Below are positions 1 through 10,877 of a stretch of 22,937 bases of DNA, piece after piece (the stretch's first letter is position 1; each line of letters starts with the position of its first letter). The notes under the pieces are model-generated. The model saw only the letters and a list, made by a program, of their open reading frames with translations. It had not been told where the DNA came from and did no database searches. The position numbers and the translations under genes are program-made. This stretch comes from Euprymna scolopes (lineage: Eukaryota; Mollusca; Cephalopoda; Sepiida; Sepiolidae), in NCBI GenBank assembly GCA_024364805.1, contig CM044518.1, positions 69,308,838-69,331,774 on the forward strand, given 5' to 3'.

Positions 1-1477
1 TTCAGAAGACAAAACTTCCAACCTTTTTCAGGTATATCTTTCCAAACTTGAGAACCTACTTGAACAAAGGAATCTTAATGCTGAACTTAGGAAACCAGTA
101 CACAATTTCAAATTAAATCCTTTATCTAATTCACAGAGGTAGATTGTTCTCATTCTATTAACCATGGTCAGATAAAAAAAAGTTAATTTGTCCTCAGTTG
201 TTATCACTTACTGAACCTTCAATATCCAGAAGATTGTAACATAGAACTGATTGTTAATAAACGTTCTTAGCAATTAGGCATATATTTTTTTTAAAATAAT
301 ATTCTGAAGATTTTGTTTTAAATTCCGAGTGGAGTTGTGATTTCATGATAAATATTTTGTAGCGATAAACTAAAAAATAGCCACAAGTTGAGAAAAAATT
401 AATAAGCAATATCTGATATTTTTGATATATTTTTTTTTTCACTTCAGACATTTTGTTTGCATTATTATGATGAAAACAACAATAAATCAAAATTTTAATG
501 CTTCTGTAGCATTTTGTTTAGAAACGTGTTTGGGAATTCAAAATACACACACAAAAAAAAAACACACATAAAAAAACAAAGTTAAAAAAGAAAAATGATA
601 AAAATAAAAATAAAAACAAAAAATGACAAAGATGAGTGTGGCACAAGTCGAGAAATAAAATTCATTAGAAGCAGATATTTTTTAGTTTTTTAATTAAATT
701 AAAAGCAACTTGTCTTTTAATGATTTTAGATAGAAAAAAACAAACAAACAAAAACAAACAAACAAAAAAAAACACTGTTGAACGATTCAGACTTATCACC
801 AACCAGTTGATATTGCCCTTTTAGAGTTTTCATGTTTTTTTTCTTTTTAGAAGAAAAAAAATTGCACCTATTTTTTTTTTTTTTTTTTTTTTTATAAAGC
901 ATAAAATAAACCACTAAACACCTATTTTAAAGGGAAACTAAATGCATCTAATCTTGTTGATCGCACTAATTGGTTCACTCAAAAGTTTTCAAGACTATTC
1001 AGATTAAAATCTAAAAGACCCCCCCCTCATGTCTGTGCTTAAAAAAAAAAAAATAAATAAATAAAAAAAAGTACTTTTTAGGTCTCACAGTAATTTCTGT
1101 GTGAGTGGTGTTGGCAGTCATTATAGTAAACATTTACAGGCTGATATTGAATAGGTTCTAAAGAAAATACTGGTTATGAATAATACATTGTCATCAATAG
1201 CTTTCTTCCTACAAAGTCAATATTTGATTCTAATTTGTTAGTTCTTTTAATTGATTGTTGCAGCATGCTGAACAATGAAGTCTAAATTGATGTAATTCCT
1301 TCTAGAGATTATTTTGACATGATCAGAATTATTTCCATATGAATGCCACTTTACAAAAGGGATATAAAAAAAAAATCACGGCATAGTAAAAAAACAAATT
1401 GCAATTTCTAGTAGGCACAGCTTTATATACAACTTTATATCAAAAATTATTTTCTGTAGTTTTTTTTTACTATGAAG
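1..1477. other. AT-rich low-complexity DNA, no gene
   Basis: There are no coding features, only A-rich runs at 548-625, (CAAA)n at 735-775, a 23-base poly-T at 871-893, and poly-C at 1020-1027. Short minus-strand frames here are poly-K/poly-F artefacts of these runs. Confidence 0.75.
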
Positions 1478-2510
1478 GCCAAAAGCCACTGGAGTAAAAG
1501 GTTAATGAGATGAGAATGAATAACTAAAAATGAGGAGCATTATGGAAGTACTAACATTGATTAATGAGATGAACTGCAACAAGAATTTATTCATACTGAA
1601 TTTAAAGACCACCAAATTATAATTGACATAAAGGAAACTATAAAGAATTGAATTATTTCAGAGATTGGCTCAACAAGAATTTGTTAACATTGATTAAACT
1701 TGAAAACGACTATGTTGTAGTCAAACAGAAATCTGTCCCACAGTATTATGTTCCACAGAGAAGTAGTTCCTAGAAAGAAACTTTGCTTATGAAATGGTTG
1801 TAGCTAGAGGAGTTATGACATGAATGTTTTACAAAGTGAAACCAGGGATTGAAGTTCAGTAAAACACCTATAATGATGATAACGACAGGGGAAAGAAAGG
1901 CTAACAACAGCTCTTCTGTGATTAAAAAAAAAAAACATTAGAGAAGAGGACATTTTCCACTAGATTTCGAAGTTGATTTTGTACTTTGTCAAAGCAGAAA
2001 AAAGTGTTTTGAGTGACATAACTTGACCGAGTGCAAGTGACAGTTGAAAACAAACACTTTAAAGTCAGAATATACACATTCGGTTGACAGTTTGAAAGTA
2101 CTGAGATTGTACATAATATATGACCATCACGCTTAGAAAAAGAATTTTATAAATAATACCAAATAATAAAATTGTTTAATTTTTGGTATTAACTACCACA
2201 TTTCAATCAATAGGGCCTTCCTCAGGCATATTATGTTGAATGGTACAACTGAAATTAATGAAAACTGAAAAAAATATAAATTTTATTTTTGATAGAATTT
2301 AAAAAAATAAAAACATTACATTTTCATGTTTCACATTTTTATATTTAAAAAAAAAATCTTAATTTAAACTTTTGTTCACCACAAACAAGGCACTTTGTTC
2401 AGAGCAAATAAGACATATTGGTACTATGTAAGGTGCTACAGTGATTGGGAGTCAGATTTATAAAGGGTCCCTGGTACTCCATTTTAGGACAACTGTTCTT
2501 ATACAGATAG
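1478..2510 (+). repeat. Dispersed repeat P, copy 1 (interrupted)
   Basis: This segment aligns in order with 8038-8570. Shared anchors are AAAAGCCACT (about 1481), ACATTGATTA (1689), ACTATGTTGTAGTCA (1709), TTCCACAGA (1751), GTTCAGTAAAACAC (1854), a TTTGTCAAAGCAGAAAAAAGTG-type block (1986), and GTGACAG (2037). The last anchor, TACTCCATTTTAGGACAAC, appears only at about 2474, because about 420 bases are inserted after 2045. I cannot assign a class. There is no coding frame and no clear terminal repeat. Confidence 0.62.
2050..2470 (-). mobile_element. Insert in repeat P with Penelope-like tail motif
   Basis: This stretch is absent from the other P copy. Read on the minus strand, about 2230-2190 gives TGCCTGAGGAAGGCC, then GATTGAAATG. 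Tails of Penelope-like retroelements often carry CCTGAGGAAGGCC...GGCCGAAACG, where CTGANGA and GAAA belong to a hammerhead. Here the second arm does not pair with GGCC, so any ribozyme is decayed. The class is suggested, not shown, because no coding domain is present. Confidence 0.33.
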
Positions 2511-4464
2511 AGAATAGCATCAAAGTGAAGTATTTTTTTGAAGCGGTAGAAGGATAAACCATCTTTTTCAGTGACAGATTTTATATGTATTCCATTTCAG
2601 GTTTGGAGCAAAACTCAGTCTTAGAAGTTTATCAAACAACAAAAAACATTCATTTCAACTGGGACAATGTGAGGATCTGAGCACTAGCAGTAAAAGGAGA
2701 TAACTTTGGTTTCAAACGTATTTAAAGTAACATGCCACTTTTTAACATGTTCCATGTTGGAAGAGAGAGAATCAAAAACATCTTGATCCTTAAAGCTTTT
2801 TCTGTTCACAGATGGGAATTCCTTGCAAAGAAATTCGGTCTAGGGAAATTACACCTGATCTTAGGCACAGAAGGAAAAAGGAGAATTTTTGCATTGTGGT
2901 AAGAAAACGAGTTCTTGCTTTGAATGTTTACAAGGAGGAACCAAAGACTGGAGCTTAGTCGAGTACCTTGCACGAAAATTACAAGTGAAAAGAGAGACTA
3001 ACAATGTTACTCTGTGAAAAAAGGGGGTTGTAGGAATATAAATTCTTAAGTTGGACTCAGTGATTTCAATAAAACTGTTTAAAGTACACTGCATGCTCCT
3101 CTGATCATTGCCAATATCCCCATGTACATCACTTTATCTACGTCTGTAGATCAAATTTAAACTCTGTAGTTGCTTAAAGAAGGTCAGTTTAATTTTCTTA
3201 TGTGTTAATTATTAAAAAAAAAAAGGTTAAAACAAATTGCACCTCTCTTCCCAACCAAACTATCTGGTCTAAAATAGGAGTAATAATTTTTTGATAAACA
3301 ACGCTTCTGTTATCAAGTAGTTTTTATTTTATCTTTAGACTTTATCATTATTTTGATATTGCATAACACTTCCAAATTGAAACTCAACAATTAAAGTATT
3401 TTAATGAAACACCCGAAAGAGTAAATTTACATTATGTAATGATGGTAATTGTTGATTTGTTTTCCACTGCATCAAAACGTGGCCCAAGATAGAGAAAACC
3501 AGATTCCCTCGAAGGGACATTCTGGTTAGATACAAAAATTGCCATGAATGAACCTGTTGACATTCCCCATAAAGGGCACCTAAGGTACCCAACAATAAAT
3601 CAATACCCCTAGGATCAAGCCAGACCACATCCCAACAAAAAGTAGTCTGGTGTCGTTCCATCAGCCAATGGTTTGTTGGAAAGATTTCTTCTGGAGGAAC
3701 TATTTTCAAAGGGATCTTGCACTAAAATGTGCATACCATCTCGTGTGCCCTCACAATACACATGGAACTTACTAAATGTCCCCTGTGGAGAGGGGGAGTA
3801 CTGTCATCTTTTGAGGATCCCTGCATATCCCCCTGCTTTTTAATCCGGATTATGTTATCAGTATGATTAGAAATTAATATATTTAGTTAGCACAAGAAGA
3901 ATGGCATTAGTGTTTAGTATGAAATCTTTGCAATTAAAATATTATCACAGATATTGTTAATCTTGTAAGTCAAAATCAAAATCATTTGTGTACCTTTTCA
4001 GTACTTTTATGAAGAAATTCTTCTCTTGTTATTTCCTTGAAGAAAAAAAATACTAAGTTATAAAATTTAATGTAAAAGTGATTGTCTGCCTACACGTGTG
4101 TGTGTGTGTATGTATTTATCTCGTTTTCAGCAGACACAAGATTAGGTGTGATTTTGAAAAGACAAAGGTCATAGAATTAGCAAAAAATACCTGAGCAGCC
4201 TTCTTGGATTGGCACCTCAAGCAATTAGCAATAAACTAATCCGTTCTCAAAGAGAAGCCAGAGAGGGTTAACCCAGAACTGCCAAAAACCATATTGTAAC
4301 CAGACAGAAGACTTCCTAGCTTAAAAATGGAGCAAACTTTTCCGGACTGTCAAGGATGTATTCTACTTTTGATCTTTCTCGTTGAATGACTGCATTCCTG
4401 GTTGTGAAGAGTAGACACATCTCACAGTCACTCACCATAATTTACATAATCTGTGTTAACAGAC
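2511..4464. other. Unassigned sequence
   Basis: No motif is recognised. The part at 3470-3850 is less AT-rich and reads on the minus strand as an open stretch of about 100 codons (HQTTFCWDVVWLDPRG), which matches nothing I know and may be part of a mobile element. The rest is AT-rich DNA with a short (GT)n at 4096-4108. Confidence 0.55.
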
Positions 4465-4545
4465 TTTCTGTGTGTAATGCACTGGCAGCATACTCACCTC
4501 ATATACAAGTGACTTGGGTTTCAAATCCCAAGTTTTGATGCATCC
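4465..4545 (+). mobile_element. tRNA-like SINE head (probable)
   Basis: TAATGCACTGG near 4477 resembles a Pol III A box, and GGGTTTCAAATCCCA near 4516 resembles a B box with one extra T inside a perfect TTGGG/CCCAA arm. The spacing is that of a tRNA. The middle reads ACTCACCTCATATACAAGT, like a decayed anticodon arm. No tRNA acceptor pairing is seen, so this is a SINE head or tRNA pseudogene, not a functional tRNA. No hammerhead core follows it. Confidence 0.5.
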
Positions 4546-5149
4546 TACTGTAAAACCCAAAAGACAAAACTTGAGTTCAGAACTTCAGGTCTGTAGTTTT
4601 CATGATTTGTGTGGGCTACAGTGTTATGTCCGAGTGTACAAATATATCAATTGTTTCTATCACACAAAAAAGGTTTATTAGTGCATAACATACCACAGTC
4701 TCACTGAAAAATGTGTCCAATTAATAAAAAGCATATTTAATTTATATTCCTGTTTTTCTGCTTTTTATCACTCCAATCAAAGGTTGCTTAAGCTGTTTTT
4801 TGCATTAATAAAACATTATGTCCACAATGTTTCTTTTCTCTTATTAACATTCATACTTGACTTATAAAAAATAAAACATGGCAATAAGAGAATCATTTAA
4901 TTCACACTAACCGTTATTGTTCTTATTTTATGATTTCTTCATTTCTATTCATTTTTTTTTTTCTTAACGAGTATGTATTTCTCATATCCCCATCCATTCT
5001 TATACATAATAGTATGAACAGCCATCATTGGCAGGTGGATTCTTGATCCTATCCCTGACCCAATAAATAGCAATTTTATTCTCATTTTAAACTAGCAAGG
5101 CTACTCAGCATTGCCAGAAGAAAACGTGTAACATTTCTATTAACACTAT

Positions 5150-5233
5150 CTCTCCCTTTTTCCCTTCCCGTTGTCCACCTTCTCTCTCCCCACCCCTCTT
5201 CTGCCTCTGCCCATTCCTCTCTCTCTCTCTCTA
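5150..5233 (+). other. Long pyrimidine tract ending in CTAG
   Basis: About 80 bases are almost wholly C/T, ending in (CT)n TAG and then ACACACAC. It resembles an extreme 3' splice-site tract, but no exon-like frame with a donor follows, so it is more likely a simple-sequence tract. On the minus strand it is a purine run. Confidence 0.45.
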
Positions 5234-5540
5234 GACACACACAACTCATTTTTATAGATTCCTCAAAAAATACTTCCTTGATTAAAAAAAAAAAAAAAAT
5301 CGGTTACTTCCCTTTAGTACATCAAAAACCGATCCCCCGATGAACTCTTATTAGTTTGGCATCAAACGAAGATTATTTTCTACATTTTAGATATTGTTTA
5401 TCCGAGGTAACTATAATCAAGAAAATACTAACTTTGAGGGTGTTTGTTTGGCATTTTTTTTTTCAGTTGTAGTTGGGCATTAAATCCTTTATATAATAGA
5501 TAAAGAAAAAGGTTGATAGGTGCAAACGCAGAACTTATGA

Positions 5541-5657
5541 TATTGTAAAACTTACTAATATAAAACATGTACCACCATTCGATTGTTTATAACATTACTA
5601 GAGAAAAGTTGTATTCGATCTTGGTATAGTGCTTGGTTTTCAATTATATCGTTGCAC
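5541..5657 (+). repeat. Dispersed repeat T, copy 1
   Basis: It matches 14219-14331 in the same orientation: TATTGTAAAA, CTAATA, CCACCATT, GAAAAGTTGT, GATCTTGGTATA, GTTTTCAATT and TTGC occur in the same order at near-equal spacing. No class is recognised. It ends about 110 bp before the LINE remnant at 5771 and may or may not belong with it. Confidence 0.6.
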
Positions 5658-5770
5658 AAAATAAATGTAATCTAGATTATCAATGAAGTTTGATGCTACA
5701 GTTTTGATACTAAAACCTTTTCAGGTGGACCCAACTTGAAAGAACTCTTTAAAATCTAAACTAACTCAAA

Positions 5771-6022
5771 ATGCATGTAATGACGTACTTTGTAAAACTC
5801 GACAGTAATCTGGGACAAGGAATAGCAAACTTAGTTGAAGTCAGTAAATATCAAGGTTTTATGAAAAGAACCTGGAATCTTAGAAATATATCCATCATTC
5901 CAGTAATAGAAGTAAATGAACTCATGAAAAAGAAATTCAAAAACTACCAGGTGAAGATAACCAGTGAACCAAGTGTAAGAGAGATTCAAGGAATTGCGCT
6001 TAAACAGAATCCCAAAAAATGA
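5771..6022 (+). pseudogene. LINE (non-LTR retrotransposon) ORF2 C-terminal remnant
   Basis: An 83-codon open frame has no host-gene flavour but resembles the region downstream of reverse transcriptase in many animal non-LTR retrotransposons. The visible matches are LDSNL (family form D-x-N-V), SKYQGF (KYQDL), RTWNLRNISIIPVIEVNEL (RxWxxxxVxVIPVVxGALG), and further on REIQGIALKQ (ELQKxALLGTA). The family frame normally continues into TAHILRK, where this one stops after NPKK. The ATG is only the first in the frame and is unlikely to be a true start. No RT catalytic motifs are visible just upstream, so this is a short fossil, probably 5'-truncated. The clade is uncertain. The DxxxPxDxN-type block recalls R2/R4-like elements. 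Confidence 0.68.
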
Positions 6023-6211
6023 TTACTGTCTACATACACACACATTTTATTTGCCTTCTCTCCAGCTGGTCGAAAAAGTTGAAATAGGTGAATGTCTCAC
6101 ATATGATAGGATGCTTCATCCTCAACAAAAATGAAGAGAGTAAAAAATTTATTAATATTGGGTAAGAAATTTTCATTAACATACGGTTATGGTTGGTGAG
6201 GATATTAAAGC

Positions 6212-6213
<2 letters not shown>

Positions 6214-6257
<44 letters not shown>
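6214..6257. repeat. (TA)n microsatellite
   Basis: About 22 TA units lie downstream of the LINE remnant, possibly seeded by its tail. Confidence 0.95.
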
Positions 6258-6258
<1 letters not shown>

Positions 6259-6343
6259 CTAATATGACCAAGAACTTTTTTTATCCCTTACAATGATTGA
6301 TTCTAAGATGAAAAACTTTTCACTGGTTACCAGCTAGAAAAAA

Positions 6344-6372
6344 GGGAAGAGGGAAAAGAGGGAGGGGAGGGG
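6344..6372 (+). other. G-quadruplex-type run
   Basis: Five G-tracts (GGG, GGG, GGG, GGGG, GGGG) are separated by loops AAGA, AAAAGA, A and A. This satisfies the usual G3+N1-7 pattern for an intramolecular quadruplex on the plus strand. The surrounding stretch is also all purine. It is the only such run I found in this AT-rich window. Confidence 0.6.
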
Positions 6373-6580
6373 TCTAGCTCATTAAGTTCATTTTAAATAA
6401 ATCTCATCCAACACTTCTTGAATTAAGACTCGTTATAAATTCTAACAAGTTAAACAACAGCTTCTACAATTTATCTCCTTCAATCAACAAACAAAACAAA
6501 TTTAGAGACAGGATAGTTATTTTTACACCACATTCCAAACAATTTTGTAACATCAATATTGAAAGTAAATTTTTAAAAAA

Positions 6581-7005
6581 TCATTCCACTTCATAGACAC
6601 ACCATATTTTTAATTTATATAAGTTATACTCATTTCAGAAAAAATTTTTTACTTCATAGATTCACCAAATATTGAATTTTAATGTCTATGATCCTCCCCC
6701 CTCTAAAATAATAAAATAAATAAAAACATTTTTCCATGCCATAGCTACACCATGTATTTGAAGTTTTTTAACCTTTGTTTCTATTCAAATTAATCATCTT
6801 AAAAAAATCTGGAAATTAAAAACTAAAATGTCAATGCGCATATGACCACTTTTTAATTTTCAGAAAAAATAAAACATTCTTCCCATGTCATAAATGCACT
6901 ACATATTTTCATTTTTAAGTTTTATGTTAATATTCACATTAGTCATCTTGAAAAAGACTTTGAACAATAAAGATAAAACGTCGATGAACATAATAAGCAA
7001 TTTTT
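6581..7005 (+). repeat. Degenerate tandem array (about 148-bp unit plus partial units)
   Basis: The phrase TCATAGAYACACCATATTT recurs in worn form at about 6588, 6651, 6736 and 6885. The last two units are full length: ATTAATCATCTTAAAAAAATC (6791) matches ATTAGTCATCTTGAAAAAGAC (6939), and AAAATGTCAATG matches AAAACGTCGATG, both about 148 bp apart. TTTCAGAAAAAAT also recurs (6634 and 6859). The first two units are shortened to 63 and 85 bp. It is an old minisatellite-like array. Confidence 0.58.
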
Positions 7006-8037
7006 GTTATCCGATTCTTCATATACAAGTACAGACACAAACATATGATACATAAATAATCAAAACTAACATCCCAACATTTAGGCACAAGGCATTTTTT
7101 TAAGAAAAATTAATTAACAAAATATTTGAATTCCGTCATAATTACTAAAAAAGATTACGCGCTTGCTTTAACACTGCTGCAACCATGGGTGGTGGTACTT
7201 CTGGGTGGAAATAATGGGGGGGGGGAAATAGCAATCCACCCCCCAAAATCAGTTTGTTGGTGTTTAACGAGCTTTCAATTCTTTTAAGGTCATCTCAGAT
7301 CAAACATGCTTCCTTCTGAATCAGTTTTACTATGTTTCTTCTTCATGAAGGTGTTTTAGAATGTATGATTTGATTATTTATAATGTGCATGTGATTTTGT
7401 TTGACTTTCAAATTTTGCTATATTTTTTTTTCTTTGGTTTAAAGGTAGTTTAAAATATTTGGACCATTTTTTTTGAAGAGAGTTTTTCAAATTGTTTACT
7501 TGGTAAAAATATAATTAACTTTTCTATGCAAGTTAATTGACATTTGTTTCTTGTCAGACGTTATTTTGTTAATACTGGATTAAAAAATATTAACTCTTTG
7601 TACAAATTCTTTAAGAAACCCTATTATTTGAGAAAAGGGTTATATTTTCATTTAAATCAAAGGGCATGACAATAAGATCCAGAAGAACATATCTAACCCA
7701 CACATAAGGAGACAAAATAAAATAAACTTAGTGTTATGTAATGCATGCATTTATGGGGAGAGCGTGTTAAGAGTCAGGATACGGACATACAAATCAGAGT
7801 ATACAAGAAAAGGATTTATAAATTAAAGTGGTCATATTCAAACTCATGCATGAAAACTGAATCCGTTCCTTTACTTTCCATGTATACAGCAAACAGATGT
7901 TGAAAATATGCTGACCTCATTTTTGCCTTAATACAAGCCCAGACCAACAAAGATAAACTTGAAGACAAATAGACATTGGTTTATTTTCATAATTTTTGTT
8001 TTAAATTTTATATAGTAATGTGCAAGTAATTATCAGA
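7006..8037. other. Unassigned AT-rich sequence
   Basis: Nothing gene-like is seen. At 7216-7245 a run of ten G is followed by CCACCCCCC, which can pair as a short GC hairpin. Confidence 0.6.
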
Positions 8038-8570
8038 GCCTAAAAGCCACTCAGTAATAAGATTGAATGAGATTATCAATTGGAATAGTATTAGGGAATT
8101 GGCTTAAATGAGTAAAATGGGCAAAATTTGATTGCAGCTCAACAAGGGCAGGATTTGAGAATGGCTACAAGTATTTGTTCACATTGATTAGAAGACGATT
8201 ATGTTGTAGTCAGCAAGGAAGCATTTCTGTGGTTCCACAGATAAGTATTTCTTGAAAAGAAGCTTCGTTTATGTAAGTTCTGTTAGGTTCTAGGTTCAAG
8301 AAAGTTCTTTGCAGTGGTGGTAACTTGATGGATACTTGTTGTGAAGGTTTTATGGAAGAGGGGAGGGTTCAAAGATTGCAGTTCAGTATAACACTTACCA
8401 GATAAAGACTAGCAACGTCTCTTTTGTGAGAAAGAGACTAAAGAAGAATAGAACATCCCTCTCCAAGTTACAAAGTTAGTTTTACACTATCAAGGTAGGA
8501 AAGAATGCTCTGAGCGACACCACCCAGATGTGACAGTAATACTCCATCTTAGAACAACTTTGAATTCTTC
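8038..8570 (+). repeat. Dispersed repeat P, copy 2
   Basis: This is the uninterrupted partner of 1478-2510 in the same orientation. Anchors in order are AAAAGCCACT, GCTCAACAAG, CACATTGATTAGAAGACGATTATGTTGTAGTCA, TTCCACAGATAAGTA, CAGTTCAGTATAACAC, TATCAAGGTAGGAAAGAATG, GTGACAG and ACTCCATCTTAGAACAAC. Divergence looks like a quarter or more, with many small indels, so the family is old. The copy shows what the unbroken unit looked like, about 530 bp. Confidence 0.62.
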
Positions 8571-8579
8571 TTTAGTCTT
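8434..8579. repeat. Spaced inverted repeat, 16 bp arms
   Basis: GAGACTAAAGAAGAAT (8434-8449) and ATTCTTCTTTAGTCTT (8564-8579) pair at 15 of 16 positions across a 114-base spacer. It lies in the distal part of repeat P copy 2. The matching arm is not evident in copy 1. Confidence 0.45.
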
Positions 8580-9042
8580 TTCGACACATGGTTTGTATTC
8601 AAGATTAGCAGTGAATGCAAAAAAAGCAGATAGTTTTCTAATATAAGGGAGAATAACACATTAAGTCATAAAATTTCCACCTTGAGTCTTGTTTAAGATG
8701 ACTAAATCTTTAAAAAGATTCATTGCCACTTTATTTACTAGCTAAAATACCCACCATATGACTAAAATAATAAAAAAATAGCATCCTTTTTATTGTCAAC
8801 CAGTTGTCCCCACACAACACTGCCTAGTAGTATATTTACTTGCAATTTCTTAGCCACCCCCGTTTTTTTTTAAAAGACTATGGCAGGTCTTTTCTCCAAA
8901 ATAATATTTTTTCTAATAAAAACAAAGTAACTGTATGGACGAATAAAGAGTTATTATGCCTTTCTTTTTTAAGATAATCTCCATTTAAAAATAATTCCTG
9001 CCTGGCCAAAGTATTTTCTAAAAGGAAATAAAGCTAATTACA

Positions 9043-9340
9043 TTGGATTTTGGCAACAAAAATGTGAAAACTGATACAAGTATAAGAGAATGTATATCTA
9101 TTGCATCAGGTCTTCAGACAGCTGTCGACAACTTTACAAGATGCAACATCCTATTGTATACAAGAGAGGCAGTGTACAAAATACATGTACTCTTGTATAG
9201 ATGCAAGACATGGTCTATGATGAAATATTAAGAATACATCATTTGCGCTGTAGTAAATTGAATAGAGAAAATTGCTAGTTTCAATATAAAAGTTTCCACA
9301 AGAAAATTTCACATGACATTTCAACTGATACAGCCATGTC
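9043..9340 (+). pseudogene. LINE ORF2 remnant with LLYGCETW-type motif
   Basis: The frame contains VYKIHVLLYRCKTWSM (about 9172-9219). This matches the thumb-region signature VYxAxVLxxLLYGCETWxx found in many RTE/CR1-like LINE proteins, with R for G and K for E. Upstream residues (LQTAVDNFTRC) are not diagnostic. A stop follows MMKY at 9231, after which the same frame still reads weakly LINE-like to about 9340. There is no YADD motif and no promoter. It is a broken LINE fragment, not a host gene. Confidence 0.6.
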
Positions 9341-9734
9341 ATCAACCATAACTAATATAAAATACTCTGTCTGTCTGATATCAATATTGAGGGCTCATAG
9401 CTGACAAGTGGCGGCACAAGCAGCGGGAAAAGACAAATTGGAAGTTATTCACAAAAATCCTAACCTTGGCATGTGAAATGAAAATGAAACATAAAAATAA
9501 TTAACATGCTACAAAGATCCACAAGAAAAACTAACAAATCAAAATTGAATATTGATCTTGTATAAAGAAAGTTATCAATGATAAAGAAACAATAAAAAGA
9601 TCTACTTTACTTTATATACTAGGTTTTCAAGTAGGAGTGCCATTCATTGAATAAAGTGAAGGTTTGAAAATAAAGCTAAAGTTCTATTATCAACAGATGT
9701 TATTCTCACAATATTTTAATCAATCTTACTGAAC

Positions 9735-9900
9735 TCGGGAATCTGTATGAAATTTCGAATCAAACTCTTTATTTGATCCATCAGCCATAGATAGAAGTCT
9801 CAAGTAATTCATAATTGAATTCTAAATATTGCCTGTACTAGGGATTGAACCTTCAATCTCAAGAAGATCATCACTTAGCACTTACAGAGGTTCTTGTGAA
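9735..9900 (-). mobile_element. Minus-strand tRNA-derived SINE with hammerhead-like body
   Basis: Read on the minus strand, a B box GGTTCAATCCC (9851-9841, 11 of 11) sits about 30 bases after TGCTAAGTGA (9880-9871), an A-box-like sequence, so a Pol III head is likely. About 55 bases further on comes CTGATG (9784-9779), then a 6-bp stem ATCAAA/TTTGAT around a 7-base loop, then CGAAA ending at 9753. That is a hammerhead-like order with a longer stem II and one core base apparently missing. Stem III is not visible. The head is the firm part. The ribozyme reading of the body is tentative. Confidence 0.45.
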
Positions 9901-10049
9901 TATAAGTACTAAGTAATAATCAATTTTAAATGACGGTCTTCTGGGAGTTGCAAAATCAATCCTTAGTACGAATGATAGATAAATAGTTGAATTTGGTCAC
10001 AGTATCATAAATAAAAATAAAGGACATACAGATATAATACATTCCATCT

Positions 10050-10150
10050 AGCGGAGATTTGCTCAGAAGTAATAGTGTTAGGTTTTGAGTCTTGCTGGGT
10101 CCAGCCATGCTGATAAGTTGTAAGATGACAAAATGCATATATCTCCAAGA
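10050..10150 (+). mobile_element. Diverged SINE with hammerhead-like core
   Basis: A tRNA-like start (TTGCTCAGAAG at 10059-10069) and a B-box-like GGTTTTGAGTCT (10081-10092) lie closer together than normal, suggesting a deletion in the anticodon region. The body keeps GCTGGGTCCAGCCATG before CTGATAA (10110-10116), then GTTGTAAGATGAC (10117-10129) and AAAA where GAAA is expected. The GC..GTC..AGC arrangement before the core matches GCTAGTCTAGC in the 22-kb copies. Both catalytic boxes are altered. Alignment to the other three copies, rather than any single motif, is what supports the call. Confidence 0.55.
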
Positions 10151-10544
10151 CTTGTTGGATGAATTAAGGATGGAGTGTTTTTGATAGATCTCAAGAGAGC
10201 TCAAAATGCAAATCACAAACAAAATTCCGAAGAAAAAAATTGAAACCAATATTTTAAATGCATTTGCATTAGAATTTATTTTACTATTCGAACTGGACTC
10301 AAATGCTTTCTAATGGCTTATCATGCGTTTGCTTAGTAGTAAGCTATTAAAAAGCATCTGATGAGTTAAATTCCAACAGCAAAATAAATTATAATGTAAA
10401 TGATTTAAAATGTTAGTTTAAGTTTGTTCTTAACTTACACCTAAATGAACAATGTGAATTTTTTTCCACTTATACTAACTACATTAACATCAAAAGAGCT
10501 TATGCTTATTTAATTCTAAGATACATCATTGCAACTTGAAATAC

Positions 10545-10548
<4 letters not shown>

Positions 10549-10580
<32 letters not shown>
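10549..10580. repeat. (TA)n microsatellite
   Basis: About 16 pure TA units, with no element adjoining closely. Confidence 0.95.
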
Positions 10581-10585
<5 letters not shown>

Positions 10586-10877
10586 GTAAACTGCAAACAC
10601 CATCAATAAGCTTTGGACATTCTTAGTTTGCATATTTATTTCATGAATAAACTAATATTCTGTAATATACATTTTTAATTTGCATTGTCATAATTTATTA
10701 TATGAAATTATTTAGTTGATAGTAAAATCTGATGTTGCTGAGAACAGATACTACACTTTGCTCTTAGCCTAAAGTCCGAGGAATAATAAAAAAAAATGAT
10801 TTTATGACTAGGCATTTTTAAATGAATGAAAAAAAAAAAAAAAAAACCTAATATGTATTTTCTTTTAATGTGAGTGG

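Noticed and set aside
2861-3094. A 77-codon minus-strand frame
   Set aside because: No motif, no splice-type borders, and a length expected by chance.
10358-10388. CTGATGAGTT followed by a short GTT/AAC pairing, taken at first for another hammerhead
   Set aside because: The GAAA box is absent (AGCAAAA), the loop is long, and no SINE head or repeat partner surrounds it.
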